Source: Bacillota bacterium (GTDB taxonomy: Bacteria; Bacillota; Clostridia; Christensenellales; SZUA-584). Taken from it: a DNA stretch of 64,000 nt. Where the stretch lies: NCBI GenBank assembly GCA_023397655.1, contig JAEWTW010000032.1:62001-126000 (forward strand), read 5' to 3'. The position numbers and the translations under genes were made by a program. Of this stretch, positions 25,330 to 33,863 are shown piece by piece. Under the pieces are notes generated by a model that was not told where the DNA came from, did not search any database, and saw only the letters and a program-made list of their open reading frames with translations. Within the stretch, counting starts at the first letter, position 1; the number at the start of each line of letters is the position of its first letter.

Positions 25330-25749
25330 ATGTCGGACGGTTTCAAAGAGGTTTTTGCTATCACTGCAGGTGATTTTGCATCGGCGGGTGAAGCGTCAGC
25401 CAAAATAAAAAGTGTTTTGCGCATGATCGGAATTGATCCTGCGTTGACGCGTCGTGTAACAATTGCCGCCTATGAAGCGGAATTGAATATGATCATTCAC
25501 AGCCTCGGCGGTGAAATGACCTTGCATATTGATACCGGATCCATTCATCTTAATTGCGTGGATACCGGCCCCGGCATTGCCGATATCGATATGGCGATGA
25601 AGGAAGGGTATTCCACTGCATCACCCGATATCAGAATGATGGGTTTCGGTGCAGGCATGGGTCTCCCCAATATCAAGAAGAACAGCGACAGTATGGATAT
25701 CCGATCCGATTCAGGCGGGACGAGCCTAAGCCTGCGATTTGACATCTAA
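25330..25749 (+). CDS. RsbW-like anti-sigma/serine kinase-type ATPase
   Basis: A 139-residue GHKL ATP-binding protein: N-box around EAELNMIIHSLGG, G1 box CVDTGPGIADID, G2 box GFGAGMGLPNIKK and GGTSLSLRFDI at the end. This compact form resembles RsbW/SpoIIAB partner-switch kinases rather than sensor kinases, as there is no dimerisation/His domain. No anti-sigma antagonist (STAS) or PP2C gene is beside it. The start ATG is six bases after the DRTGG stop with no obvious ribosome binding site, suggesting coupling. Confidence 0.82.
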   Translation: MSDGFKEVFAITAGDFASAGEASAKIKSVLRMIGIDPALTRRVTIAAYEAELNMIIHSLGGEMTLHIDTGSIHLNCVDTGPGIADIDMAMKEGYSTASPDIRMMGFGAGMGLPNIKKNSDSMDIRSDSGGTSLSLRFDI

Positions 25750-25763
25750 CAGAGGCGGATAAC

Positions 25764-27071
25764 ATGAACACTTATTTCCATTCAGTGCGGCTTGACCGCG
25801 ACAAGTGCAAGGGCTGCACCAACTGTATCAAGCACTGCCCCACCGAGGCCATACGCGTACGCAGCGGCAAGGCGCAGATCATCGCGGAGCGCTGTATTGA
25901 CTGCGGCGAATGCATCCGCGTATGCCCCTACCACGCCAAAATTGCGTATACGGACCCCTTTTCTGATATCGGGCGGTTCAAGTACAAGATCGCGCTTCCG
26001 GCTCCGTCACTGTACGGACAGTTCAAGAACCTGTCCAGCATAGACCGCGTGGTGATGGGCCTCAAGCTGATGGGGTTTGACGACGTTTACGAGGTGGCTC
26101 GCGGGGCTGACATCATCAGCTGTGCCATCCGCCAGCATATCGAAGGCAAGGATAACCTGCCCGTGATATCCTCGGCTTGTCCTGCCATCGTCCGCCTGAT
26201 ACAGGTCCGTTTCCCCAACCTAATCGACAATATCATTGATCTTCAGTCGCCTATGGAGATGGCCGCCATTGCGGCCAAACGCGAGTATGCCGAGAAGCAC
26301 GGCGTACGCATTTCCGATATTGGGGCGTTTTTCATTACCCCCTGCCCAGCCAAAATGACAAGTATCAAAAACCCATACGGTATAGAAAACAGCAATGTCA
26401 ACGGAGCGTTCTCCGTTATCGACATCTACGGGTTGCTCGCCGGGCAGCTGAAAAAGCCGGGGCTCGTCGTCACCGAAGGCGCAACCGCATCCGTTTTCGG
26501 TGTTGGCTGGGCCAATTCAGGCGGCGAAGCCGCCGCAGCGGGCATACAGAACTCGCTGGCTGTAGACGGCATAGGCAATGTTATAAAAGTTCTGGAAGAA
26601 ATCGAAAACATGAAGCTGACCGACCTGCAGTTTTTTGAAGGGCTGGCATGCCCGGGCGGCTGCGTGGGCGGTCCGCTGACATTTGAGAACCCGTTTGTTG
26701 CACGTTCACGGATACGCACATTATCGGCAAAGATAAAGAGTCAGCAGCCGTCGTGCGAATATGCGCAAGCTTATATCGACGACGGCTCCGTTTTGTTCAG
26801 TCAGCCCATTGAATCCCGACCGGTTATGAAGATTGACGAAGACATGCTGACCGCCATGCGAAAGCTTGAGCAGATCGAGCAGATCGCAGCGCGCCTGCCG
26901 GGTTTGGACTGCGGGTCCTGCGGCAGCCCCTCGTGCCATGCTATGGCTGAAGATATCGTTCGCGGGGACGCCAAGGAGATGGACTGCATATTCAAGCTGC
27001 GCGACAAGGTGACCAACCTCGCCGAACAGATGGTGGAGCTGACAGGCCGTGATAAGAAGGAGCCAAGATGA
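25764..27071 (+). CDS. HsfB-type [FeFe]-hydrogenase-like iron-sulfur sensor protein
   Basis: A 435-residue protein with two N-terminal 4Fe-4S motifs (C15-x2-C18-x2-C21-x3-C25 and C44-x2-C47-x2-C50-x3-C54), a hydrogenase large-subunit-like domain, and a C-terminal Fe-S motif CGSCGSPSCHAMAEDIV with a distal Cys. Its H-cluster loops read SSACPAI, TPCPAKM and LACPGGCVGG: the four cluster-ligand cysteines can be aligned, but Ala138 takes the place of the proton-relay Cys of catalytic enzymes, as reported for sensory (group D, HydS) hydrogenases. It lacks the PAS and PP2C domains that some relatives carry. Probably a redox or H2 sensor (inference). Confidence 0.85.
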   Translation: MNTYFHSVRLDRDKCKGCTNCIKHCPTEAIRVRSGKAQIIAERCIDCGECIRVCPYHAKIAYTDPFSDIGRFKYKIALPAPSLYGQFKNLSSIDRVVMGLKLMGFDDVYEVARGADIISCAIRQHIEGKDNLPVISSACPAIVRLIQVRFPNLIDNIIDLQSPMEMAAIAAKREYAEKHGVRISDIGAFFITPCPAKMTSIKNPYGIENSNVNGAFSVIDIYGLLAGQLKKPGLVVTEGATASVFGVGWANSGGEAAAAGIQNSLAVDGIGNVIKVLEEIENMKLTDLQFFEGLACPGGCVGGPLTFENPFVARSRIRTLSAKIKSQQPSCEYAQAYIDDGSVLFSQPIESRPVMKIDEDMLTAMRKLEQIEQIAARLPGLDCGSCGSPSCHAMAEDIVRGDAKEMDCIFKLRDKVTNLAEQMVELTGRDKKEPR

Positions 27072-27409
27072 CCATACAGCAGTTGATCAAAAAAACGGGG
27101 TGGAATGCGGTCACCGCTGTTCCGGATGCAGAAATCACATCGGGTTACGTGTGCGATATGCTGAGCTGGGTGATGGCGCGTGCGCAGTTCGGCACCGCAT
27201 GGGTCACCGTGCAGGCACATATCAATGTGGTGGCTGTCGCCGCGCTGACGGGATGCGCGTGCGTGGTGATACCCGACAGCATCGCACTGTCCGACGAAAT
27301 GCTTGCCGCAGCCCGTGAAAAAGAGGTATGCCTCATCAGCGCCAACTGCACTTCATATGGCGTGGTATGTGCATTGCATGATCTCGGCGTGGGCGAAGTC
27401 GTAAGATGA
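27068..27409 (+). CDS. DRTGG-domain protein, second copy
   Basis: A 113-residue protein related in plan to the protein at 24976 (LTGCACVVIPDSIALSDEMLAAAREKEVCLIS). It overlaps the HsfB-like gene and the PHP gene by four bases at each end (ATGA junctions), so the three are translated in series. Its fixed place in hydrogenase loci points to a regulatory role; the ligand is unknown. Confidence 0.75.
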   Translation: MTIQQLIKKTGWNAVTAVPDAEITSGYVCDMLSWVMARAQFGTAWVTVQAHINVVAVAALTGCACVVIPDSIALSDEMLAAAREKEVCLISANCTSYGVVCALHDLGVGEVVR

Positions 27410-28104
27410 CGGGCGGATACTACGACCTGCATATCCACTCCTGCCTGTCACCATGCGCTTCAGACGACATGACGCCGTCCAATATCGCCGGAATGGCATC
27501 AATTAAAGGACTATCGATCATCTCACTCACTGATCATAACACGGGCCGGAACCTCGGTGCCATGGCCAAGGCCGCTGCAGAGTTCGGTCTTGTTTTTATT
27601 CCAGGCATCGAAGTCACCACCGTCGAGGAAGTTCATGTGCTCACCTACTTCAAGGAGGTTTCCGCCGCTGTCGAGTTCGGAGACATGCTGTACGATTCCC
27701 TGCCCGATATCCCCAACCGCACGGATATATTCGGGCACCAGATCATCATGGATGAAAACGATGAACCGGAAGGCGAACTCAAAAAACTGCTGCTTCAGGC
27801 CACGCCTTTTTCCATTGACGAGCTCGCACGGCTTTCTGTCAAAGCTGGCGGCTGCGTTATTCCCGCTCACATCAACAGAGATTCATTTTCTGTATTTGCC
27901 AATCTTGGCTTTATGCCGGACGGCCTTTTCCGTGCTGCAGAGGTATCCTCGGCTCTGCCCTGCCCTGCCCTGAATACATACTTATACATTCTTCATTCTT
28001 CCGACGCTCATGATTTAGGGAACATATCCGAACCTCTGGACACCCTGGATTTCATCCATAATCCAACAGATTTCGTCAATTTTATCAGCAATTTTACTAT
28101 ATAA
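27406..28104 (+). CDS. PHP-domain metal-dependent phosphoesterase
   Basis: The 232-residue protein has the PHP metal-binding series: YDLHIHSCLSPCASDD, SLTDHNTGRNL, FIPGIEVTTVEEVHVL, VIPAHINRDS and SSDAHDLGN. These residues bind two or three metals in phosphatases acting on small phosphates or nucleotides. As the last gene of the regulatory cassette, it could remove a phosphate placed by the RsbW-like ATPase, or hydrolyse a small signal; neither is shown by the sequence. Confidence 0.88.
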   Translation: MTGGYYDLHIHSCLSPCASDDMTPSNIAGMASIKGLSIISLTDHNTGRNLGAMAKAAAEFGLVFIPGIEVTTVEEVHVLTYFKEVSAAVEFGDMLYDSLPDIPNRTDIFGHQIIMDENDEPEGELKKLLLQATPFSIDELARLSVKAGGCVIPAHINRDSFSVFANLGFMPDGLFRAAEVSSALPCPALNTYLYILHSSDAHDLGNISEPLDTLDFIHNPTDFVNFISNFTI

Positions 28105-28164
28105 TTACATATTTCTCTATCGATTTCATACTTTCCGAACGTTACAAAAAAGTTTATTAATTTT

Positions 28165-28193
28165 TTCACAAATAGTATGTGCATCAGTATAAT
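28165..28193 (+). promoter_or_regulatory. hydCBA operon promoter
   Basis: TTCACA and a perfect TATAAT with a 17-base spacer in the AT-rich gap between the PHP gene and hydC. Confidence 0.75.
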
Positions 28194-28220
28194 TATGTGA
28201 TAAAATAACCGCTGGATGTT

Positions 28221-28238
28221 TTGTTACTTTTTTATCAA
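28221..28238 (+). promoter_or_regulatory. Rex-like operator before the hydrogenase operon
   Basis: TTGTTACTTTTTTATCAA differs at two positions from the 18-base Rex consensus TTGTTAAnnnnTTAACAA. It lies about 20 bases downstream of the expected transcription start, a position suited to blocking RNA polymerase. Rex is a NADH/NAD-sensing repressor of fermentation and hydrogenase genes in Clostridia. Confidence 0.65.
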
Positions 28239-28275
28239 AGTCTATTTTATATTTGACAGGAGGGAGTTTTAAGTT

Positions 28276-28752
28276 ATGACCACAGCGGTGGATGATAAGG
28301 TTTTACGTGAAGAACTCGTAAGCTTTATCGAAGAGCAGAAGAAAAAACCCGGTCCGTTGATGCCCATCATGCAAAAAGCTCAGAGCCTTTTTGGCGCACT
28401 CACAATTGACGTGCAGGAGCTTATCTCGGAGCAGCTGGGCATCCCCATGAGCGATGTCTACGGCGTCGCCACTTTTTACTCACAGTTTGCATTAGAGCCG
28501 AAAGGAGAGCACATCGTCAGCGTTTGCATGGGCACAGCCTGTTATGTCCGGAACATTGAAAAAGTTCTCGACAGACTGGCCGAAGAGCTTGGCGTGAACC
28601 CCGGTGAAACAACGCCGGACAAAAAGTTTACGTTGGAGCCCACGCGCTGCCTTGGATGCTGCGGCCTCGCCCCCGTCATCATGATCGACGATCAGGTGTA
28701 CGGCAGGCTGACCCCGTCCGACGTTCCCGACATTCTGGCGAAATATAAGTAA
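28276..28752 (+). CDS. hydC: Bifurcating hydrogenase subunit HydC / NuoE-like [2Fe-2S] protein
   Basis: A 158-residue thioredoxin-fold ferredoxin. The [2Fe-2S] cysteines are in VCMGTACYVRN and CLGCCGLAPVIMI, the standard NuoE pattern, and GVATFYSQFALEPKGEH is the family core. In HydABC complexes it helps HydB move electrons between NADH and ferredoxin. Strong RBS (AGGAGGGAG). First gene of the Rex-site operon. Confidence 0.93.
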   Translation: MTTAVDDKVLREELVSFIEEQKKKPGPLMPIMQKAQSLFGALTIDVQELISEQLGIPMSDVYGVATFYSQFALEPKGEHIVSVCMGTACYVRNIEKVLDRLAEELGVNPGETTPDKKFTLEPTRCLGCCGLAPVIMIDDQVYGRLTPSDVPDILAKYK

Positions 28753-28755
28753 GCC

Positions 28756-29307
28756 ATGCGGGACATTTCTTTGCACATACTAGATATTGCCGAGAACTCG
28801 CTCCGTGCGGGCGCAAGCCTGATCAGGATTGAGATCATAGCCGACGTTGCGGCAGACAAGCTTACCGTAACAATTGTGGATAACGGCAGCGGCATGAGCA
28901 AGGAAATGCTGGATCGCGTACGCAGCCCTTTTACCACCACGCGCACCACGCGCAAGGTGGGTCTCGGTATCCCGTTGTTTGCCGCCGGATGCGAATGCAC
29001 AGGCGGGCATCTGGATATCGAATCAACCCCCGGTGAAGGCACGAAGCTGACTGCTGTTTACAGCTATAGTCACATCGACAGGCCGCCGCTGGGCAGCGTA
29101 GCGGAAACGATTGCCGCTCTGGTGCTGGCAAATCCGGAAATCGATTTTGTCTATACGGCAAAGAAGGATGCGGTTTTTGAGTTTGACACCCGGGCAATCA
29201 AAGCCACGTTGGATGGCGTCGCGATTACGGAACCGGCAGTGATGTCTTTTATCAGGGAATATTTAGAAGAAGGAACCGTGCAGGTTTTTGGAGGACATGA
29301 TATATGA
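28756..29307 (+). CDS. GHKL (histidine-kinase-like) ATPase in the hydrogenase operon
   Basis: A 183-residue ATP-binding domain protein: N-box ILDIAENSLRAGAS, G1 TIVDNGSGMSKEML, G2 region TTRKVGLGIPLFAAG and GGHLDIESTPGEGTKL. There is no phospho-acceptor His domain or receiver, so it is not a classical sensor kinase. A similar gene sits at this point in many clostridial hydABC operons; the role (assembly, phosphorylation or nucleotide sensing) is unknown. Starts 3 bases after hydC and overlaps the next gene by four. Confidence 0.85.
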   Translation: MRDISLHILDIAENSLRAGASLIRIEIIADVAADKLTVTIVDNGSGMSKEMLDRVRSPFTTTRTTRKVGLGIPLFAAGCECTGGHLDIESTPGEGTKLTAVYSYSHIDRPPLGSVAETIAALVLANPEIDFVYTAKKDAVFEFDTRAIKATLDGVAITEPAVMSFIREYLEEGTVQVFGGHDI

Positions 29308-29681
29308 AATCATTACAGGAATTAGAAGCAATCAGAAATAAGACACTGGCCCAGATAGATATACGCAAGAAGGGTGAAGGCACCCGCATTGTGGTGGGCA
29401 TGGCCACCTGCGGCATCGCCGCGGGCGCTCGCCCCGTTCTCTCCGCGTTTGTAGATGAAGTCGCCAAGCGCAACCTCTCCGATGTCACCGTCTCTCAGAC
29501 GGGCTGCATCGGTGCGTGCCGTTTGGAGCCGATGGTCGAAGTCTTCACACCCAACAATGAAAAAGTAACCTACGTGAAGGTAGACCCCGCCATGGTGAGC
29601 CGTATCGTCGCCGAGCACATCGTGAACGGCAATCCGGTAGCGGAATACACCATCGGCTACAGCGAAGAGAACAATAAGTAA
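29304..29681 (+). CDS. Thioredoxin-like [2Fe-2S] ferredoxin
   Basis: A 125-residue protein with the [2Fe-2S] cysteine set in ATCGIAAGARPVLSAF and SQTGCIGACRLEPMVEVF. It resembles the N-terminal domain of HydB and NuoE, so it is probably an extra electron carrier of the hydrogenase complex. It overlaps the ATPase gene by four bases and is 19 bases ahead of hydB. Confidence 0.87.
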   Translation: MKSLQELEAIRNKTLAQIDIRKKGEGTRIVVGMATCGIAAGARPVLSAFVDEVAKRNLSDVTVSQTGCIGACRLEPMVEVFTPNNEKVTYVKVDPAMVSRIVAEHIVNGNPVAEYTIGYSEENNK

Positions 29682-29700
29682 TTAGGAGGATCGCAACAAA

Positions 29701-31491
29701 ATGGATATTTTCCGTTCTCACGTCCTGGTTTGCGGCGGCACGGGCTGCACATCGTCCGATTCGCCGAAGATCATGGATAAATTTACTGAAGAGATCAGCA
29801 AAAACGACCTCGATAAAGAGGTTAAAGTTGTTCGGACCGGCTGCTTCGGGCTTTGCGAAGCGGGCCCGATCGTTATCGTATATCCCGAAGGCAGCTTTTA
29901 TTCACGCGTGAAGGTGGATGACGTCGCGGAGATCGTCAGCGAGCACCTGCTTAAAGGCCGCATTGTTCACCGCCTGCTGCACAAGGAAGACACAGGCGAT
30001 GTAGAGATGTCGCTTGACAACATTGGCTTTTACAAAAAGCAAAAGCGCGTCGCGCTGCGCAACTGCGGCGTGATCGATCCCGAACGTATTGAGGAATACA
30101 TCGCTTTCGACGGTTACAAGGCGCTTGGCACCTGCCTTGGCGAATATACCTCTGAGCAGGTCATTGAGACCATCAAAGCAAGCGGACTTCGCGGCAGAGG
30201 CGGCGGCGGCTTCCCCACCGGCATGAAGTGGCAGTTCTGCGCCAAGGAAACGAGCAGCCAGAAATACGTGATCTGCAACGCGGACGAAGGCGATCCGGGT
30301 GCGTTCATGGACAGAAGCGTGCTCGAGGGCGACCCTCACGCGGTGCTGGAAGCCATGGCCATCGCAGGCTATGCTATCGGCGCTTCCATGGGTTACATCT
30401 ATGTCCGTGCGGAATACCCCATCGCTGTTAAGCGGCTTGAGATCGCTATCGAACAGGCGCGCGAACTGGGTCTGCTGGGCAAGAACATCTTCGAATCCGG
30501 CTTTGACTTTGACATCGACATCCGTCTTGGCGCAGGCGCGTTCGTTTGCGGCGAAGAGATGGCGCTGATTCATTCCATCGAAGGCAACCGCGGCGAGCCG
30601 ACTCCCAAGCCCCCGTTCCCAGCGCAGAAGGGTCTGTTCGGCAAGCCCACCATCATCAACAACGTTGAAACATTTGCGAACATTCCGCAGATAATACTGA
30701 ATGGATCCGAGTGGTTCGCGTCCATGGGTACCGAGAAGAGCAAGGGCACCAAAGTGTTCGCTCTGGGCGGTAAGATCAACAACACGGGCCTCGTCGAGAT
30801 ACCGATGGGTACGACGCTCCGCGAGATCATCTATGAGATCGGCGGAGGCATTCCGGGCGGCAAGGAATTCAAAGCGGCGCAGACGGGCGGCCCGTCCGGC
30901 GGCTGCATTCCAGTTTCCCACCTCGACACCCCCATCGACTATGACTCGCTGACAGCCATCGGCTCAATGATGGGCAGCGGCGGTCTGATCGTCATGGACG
31001 AGGACAACTGCATGGTGGACGTGGCGCGCTTCTTCCTCGACTTTACCGTTGACGAGTCGTGCGGCAAATGCCCGCCGTGCCGTATCGGTACCAAGCGCAT
31101 GCTGGAGATTCTTGAGCGCATCGTGTCGGGCCGCGGCGAAGAAGGAGATATCGAAAAGCTGATAAATCTTGGTGAAAACATCAAGAATGCGGCGCTTTGC
31201 GGACTTGGCAAGACGGCTCCCAACCCGGTGCTGTCCACCATCAAATACTTCCGCGATGAATACGAAGCGCATATTCGCGACAAAAAGTGTCCGGCCGGCC
31301 ACTGCAAGGCGCTGCTCAACTACATCATCGACAAGTCGAAGTGTATCGGCTGCGGCGCATGTGCCAAGGTCTGCCCCACCAACGCGATTTCCGGCAAGAT
31401 CAAAGAACCCTTCGAGATCGACCAGAGCAAGTGCATCAAGTGCGGCGCTTGTATGGCGCGCTGCAAGTTCAACGCGATCGAGAAGAAGTAA
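29701..31491 (+). CDS. hydB: Bifurcating hydrogenase subunit HydB (NuoF-like, NADH and FMN binding)
   Basis: The 596 residues are, in order: a thioredoxin-like [2Fe-2S] domain (VCGGTGCTSSDS, CFGLCEAGPIV), the NuoF core with GLRGRGGGGFPTGMKW (NADH) and NADEGDPGAFMDR (FMN), an SLBB region, a 4Fe-4S site (ESCGKCPPCRIGTKRM), and two C-terminal ferredoxin clusters (CIGCGACAKVCPTNAI and CIKCGACMARCKFNAI). This is the flavin subunit where NADH/ferredoxin bifurcation takes place in HydABC enzymes. RBS AGGAGG; followed 18 bases later by hydA. Confidence 0.95.
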   Translation: MDIFRSHVLVCGGTGCTSSDSPKIMDKFTEEISKNDLDKEVKVVRTGCFGLCEAGPIVIVYPEGSFYSRVKVDDVAEIVSEHLLKGRIVHRLLHKEDTGDVEMSLDNIGFYKKQKRVALRNCGVIDPERIEEYIAFDGYKALGTCLGEYTSEQVIETIKASGLRGRGGGGFPTGMKWQFCAKETSSQKYVICNADEGDPGAFMDRSVLEGDPHAVLEAMAIAGYAIGASMGYIYVRAEYPIAVKRLEIAIEQARELGLLGKNIFESGFDFDIDIRLGAGAFVCGEEMALIHSIEGNRGEPTPKPPFPAQKGLFGKPTIINNVETFANIPQIILNGSEWFASMGTEKSKGTKVFALGGKINNTGLVEIPMGTTLREIIYEIGGGIPGGKEFKAAQTGGPSGGCIPVSHLDTPIDYDSLTAIGSMMGSGGLIVMDEDNCMVDVARFFLDFTVDESCGKCPPCRIGTKRMLEILERIVSGRGEEGDIEKLINLGENIKNAALCGLGKTAPNPVLSTIKYFRDEYEAHIRDKKCPAGHCKALLNYIIDKSKCIGCGACAKVCPTNAISGKIKEPFEIDQSKCIKCGACMARCKFNAIEKK

Positions 31492-31509
31492 GAAAGGAGC
31501 AGACAGGTT

Positions 31510-33249
31510 ATGGTATCTTTAACGATAGACGGAGTCAAAGTGGAAGTGCCGAACGGTACTTCGGTGCTGGAAGCCGCGCGCAGCGTTGGCGTCCGCATCC
31601 CCACACTGTGTTATTTAAAAGGCGTCAACGCCATCGGTGCTTGCCGCATGTGTCTGGTTGAAATGGTTGAAGGCGGACGTGGTCTGCAGGCTGCGTGCGT
31701 ACTGCCTGCGGCCAACGGCATGGTGATTTCGACGAATTCCAAAGCCGTTCAGGACGCTCGCCGTGTGAATCTGGAGCTGATACTCTCCAACCACGACAAG
31801 CGCTGCCTCTCCTGCGTGCGTAACCGCACCTGCGAGCTGCAGCAGATTTGCGAAGAGCTCAACATCGAAGACGTCCCCTACGAAGGCGCGGGCTTCGACC
31901 GTCCGCTGGACACGGGTTCTGCTTCCGTCGTGCGCGACCCCAACAAATGCATACTGTGCCGCCGCTGCGTCGCGGTTTGCGGCAACGTGCAGAAGATCGG
32001 CGCTGTCGGCGCGACCCAGCGCGGCTTCAAGACCATCGTCGAGCCGGTGTTCGGCAAGTCCCTCAAGGATGTTCCGTGTGTTAACTGCGGCCAGTGCATC
32101 ACGGCCTGCCCCGTCGGTGCGCTGACGGAACGCAGCGAGATCAGCAACGTGTGGGAAGCCATACACGATAAGACCAAGCACGTCGTCGTCCAGACCGCAC
32201 CCGCTGTCCGTTTTGGCCTCGGTGAAGAGTTTGGCATCCCTGTGGGCAACAGCGTTACCGGCAAAATGGCGACGGCTCTGAGGCGCATGGGCTTCGACAA
32301 GGTGTTTGACGTGGACTTCTCCGCCGACCTCACCATCATGGAGGAAGGCACGGAGCTGCTGGGCCGCATTAAAAACGGCGGCAAGCTGCCGATGATCACG
32401 TCTTGCAGCCCCGGCTGGATCAAGTACTGCGAGCACTTCTTCCCGGATTTCCTGGATAATCTTTCGACCTGCAAGTCTCCCCATCAGATGGGCGGCGCGG
32501 TAATTAAGACTTACTACGCAGAGAAATTCGGTATCGATCCGAAGAGCATCTACGTGGTGTCCATCATGCCCTGCACAGCCAAGAAGTTTGAGAAGGAGCG
32601 CGATGAGATGGCGGTGAACGGTCTCCGCGACGTGGACGCCGTACTGACCACGCGCGAACTGGCCCGTATGATCAAGCAGGCTAATATCGATTTCGCGCGT
32701 CTTCCTGAGAGCGACTTCGACCGTGTACTGGGCGAATCCACCGGCGCAGCCGTCATATTCGGTGCGACAGGCGGCGTTATGGAAGCGGCGCTGAGAACGG
32801 TGGCGGACATCCTCACCGGCCAGGACCTCAAAGATATCGACTACGAATGCGTACGCGGCATCGATGGCGTCAAGGAAGCGACGCTCAACGTAGCTGGCAT
32901 GGACATTAAAGTTGCGGTAGCCAGCGGCACAGGCAACGCCAAGAAGCTGCTGGAAGCGGTGCGCTCCGGCGAGAAGTTCTATCACTTCATCGAAGTGATG
33001 GGCTGCCCCGGCGGCTGCGTAACAGGCGGCGGACAGCCGATCGTCTCCGCACAGGATAAGCTGGACTTCAACCCGTACGTACTGCGCGCCAAGGCGACTT
33101 ATGCCGAGGATGCCGGCAAACCAAAGCGCAAGTCTCATGAGAACGAGGAAATCAAGCTGCTGTACAAGGAGTTTCTGGGTGAACCTAACGGCCACAAATC
33201 CCACGAGCTGCTGCACACGCACTATCACGTGCGTCCCAAATACCAGTAA
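31510..33249 (+). CDS. hydA: [FeFe]-hydrogenase catalytic subunit HydA
   Basis: The 579-residue enzyme makes or oxidises H2. N-terminal [2Fe-2S] domain (PTLCYLKGVNAIGACRMC), His/Cys-ligated cluster (HDKRCLSCVRNRTC), two 4Fe-4S clusters (CILCRRCVAVC, CVNCGQCITAC), then the H-cluster domain: TSCSPGW, MPCTAKKFEKE and GCPGGCVTGGGQP, and the small-subunit-like tail (SHENEEIKLLYKEFLG). Cys299, Cys355, Cys499 and Cys503 fall at the same numbers as in Clostridium pasteurianum CpI, but residue 300, a cluster ligand there, is Ser. Maturation genes hydEFG are not in the window. Confidence 0.95.
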   Translation: MVSLTIDGVKVEVPNGTSVLEAARSVGVRIPTLCYLKGVNAIGACRMCLVEMVEGGRGLQAACVLPAANGMVISTNSKAVQDARRVNLELILSNHDKRCLSCVRNRTCELQQICEELNIEDVPYEGAGFDRPLDTGSASVVRDPNKCILCRRCVAVCGNVQKIGAVGATQRGFKTIVEPVFGKSLKDVPCVNCGQCITACPVGALTERSEISNVWEAIHDKTKHVVVQTAPAVRFGLGEEFGIPVGNSVTGKMATALRRMGFDKVFDVDFSADLTIMEEGTELLGRIKNGGKLPMITSCSPGWIKYCEHFFPDFLDNLSTCKSPHQMGGAVIKTYYAEKFGIDPKSIYVVSIMPCTAKKFEKERDEMAVNGLRDVDAVLTTRELARMIKQANIDFARLPESDFDRVLGESTGAAVIFGATGGVMEAALRTVADILTGQDLKDIDYECVRGIDGVKEATLNVAGMDIKVAVASGTGNAKKLLEAVRSGEKFYHFIEVMGCPGGCVTGGGQPIVSAQDKLDFNPYVLRAKATYAEDAGKPKRKSHENEEIKLLYKEFLGEPNGHKSHELLHTHYHVRPKYQ

Positions 33250-33285
33250 GAAAAACTCGCAACTCTTTCATACTGAACAAAACGG

Positions 33286-33326
33286 AAAAGGCAGAGAGCA
33301 TCAAACTCTCTGCCTTTTCTTTTTCT
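33286..33326 (+). terminator. Terminator of the hydrogenase operon
   Basis: AAAAGGCAGAGAG pairs perfectly with CTCTCTGCCTTTT (13 bp, 7-base loop), followed by a T-rich tail. Because of the A and T tracts it could also serve the convergent gene at 33358. Confidence 0.92.
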
Positions 33327-33357
33327 TAGTTAACGTTGCTGGAAAACAGCACCTATA

Positions 33358-33828
33358 CTATGCCCAATCCTTACATACGTCTACCCAATCAGCATTGTGA
33401 GAATGCGCTTCCAGCTCGTCTATGCTGAGTTCAATGGCACTGTTGCCGCTGCCACAGGCCGGGTATACTGTCTCGAACCGTTTCAGAGACTCATCTAGAT
33501 ACACGGCCACGCCTTCCTTCAAGGCAAACGGGCAGACTCCGCCTATCGCGTGGCCGATCAAGACGACTGCCTCATCGGGCAAGAGCATCTTCGCTTTCGT
33601 GCCAAACTGCGCGCGGTATTTGGCGTTATCCACGCGGGCGTCTCCCGCTGCTACCACCAGTATGGGCTGTCCGCTGATGCTGAAGGACAGCGTTTTAGCG
33701 ATGCGCTGCGGTTCGCAACCGAGGGCAGCAGCAGCCAGCTCCACCGTCGCGCTGGATACTTCAAACTCCTGTATACGGTCCGCCATGTTGTGCTTATCGA
33801 AATATTCCCTGACTTGTTCAATCGCCAT
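33358..33828 (-). CDS. YbaK/ProX-type aminoacyl-tRNA deacylase
   Basis: A 156-residue protein of the YbaK/EbsC family, which hydrolyses mischarged tRNAs such as Cys-tRNA(Pro). Recognisable segments are ALGCEPQRIAKTLSF with the conserved Lys, and IGHAIGGVCPFALKEGVAVYLDESL. A free-standing editing domain, not part of a prolyl-tRNA synthetase. It lies 35 bases after the flavodiiron gene on the same strand. Confidence 0.88.
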   Translation of the reverse strand: MAIEQVREYFDKHNMADRIQEFEVSSATVELAAAALGCEPQRIAKTLSFSISGQPILVVAAGDARVDNAKYRAQFGTKAKMLLPDEAVVLIGHAIGGVCPFALKEGVAVYLDESLKRFETVYPACGSGNSAIELSIDELEAHSHNADWVDVCKDWA

Positions 33829-33863
33829 ATCGGTCTCTTTTCCGTAGTCCCGTGTATACTGAT

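Noticed and set aside
31615..33228. Open frame of over 500 codons antisense to hydA
   Set aside because: It mirrors the codon structure of hydA, has no ribosome binding site or recognisable domain, and the sense strand encodes a full hydrogenase.
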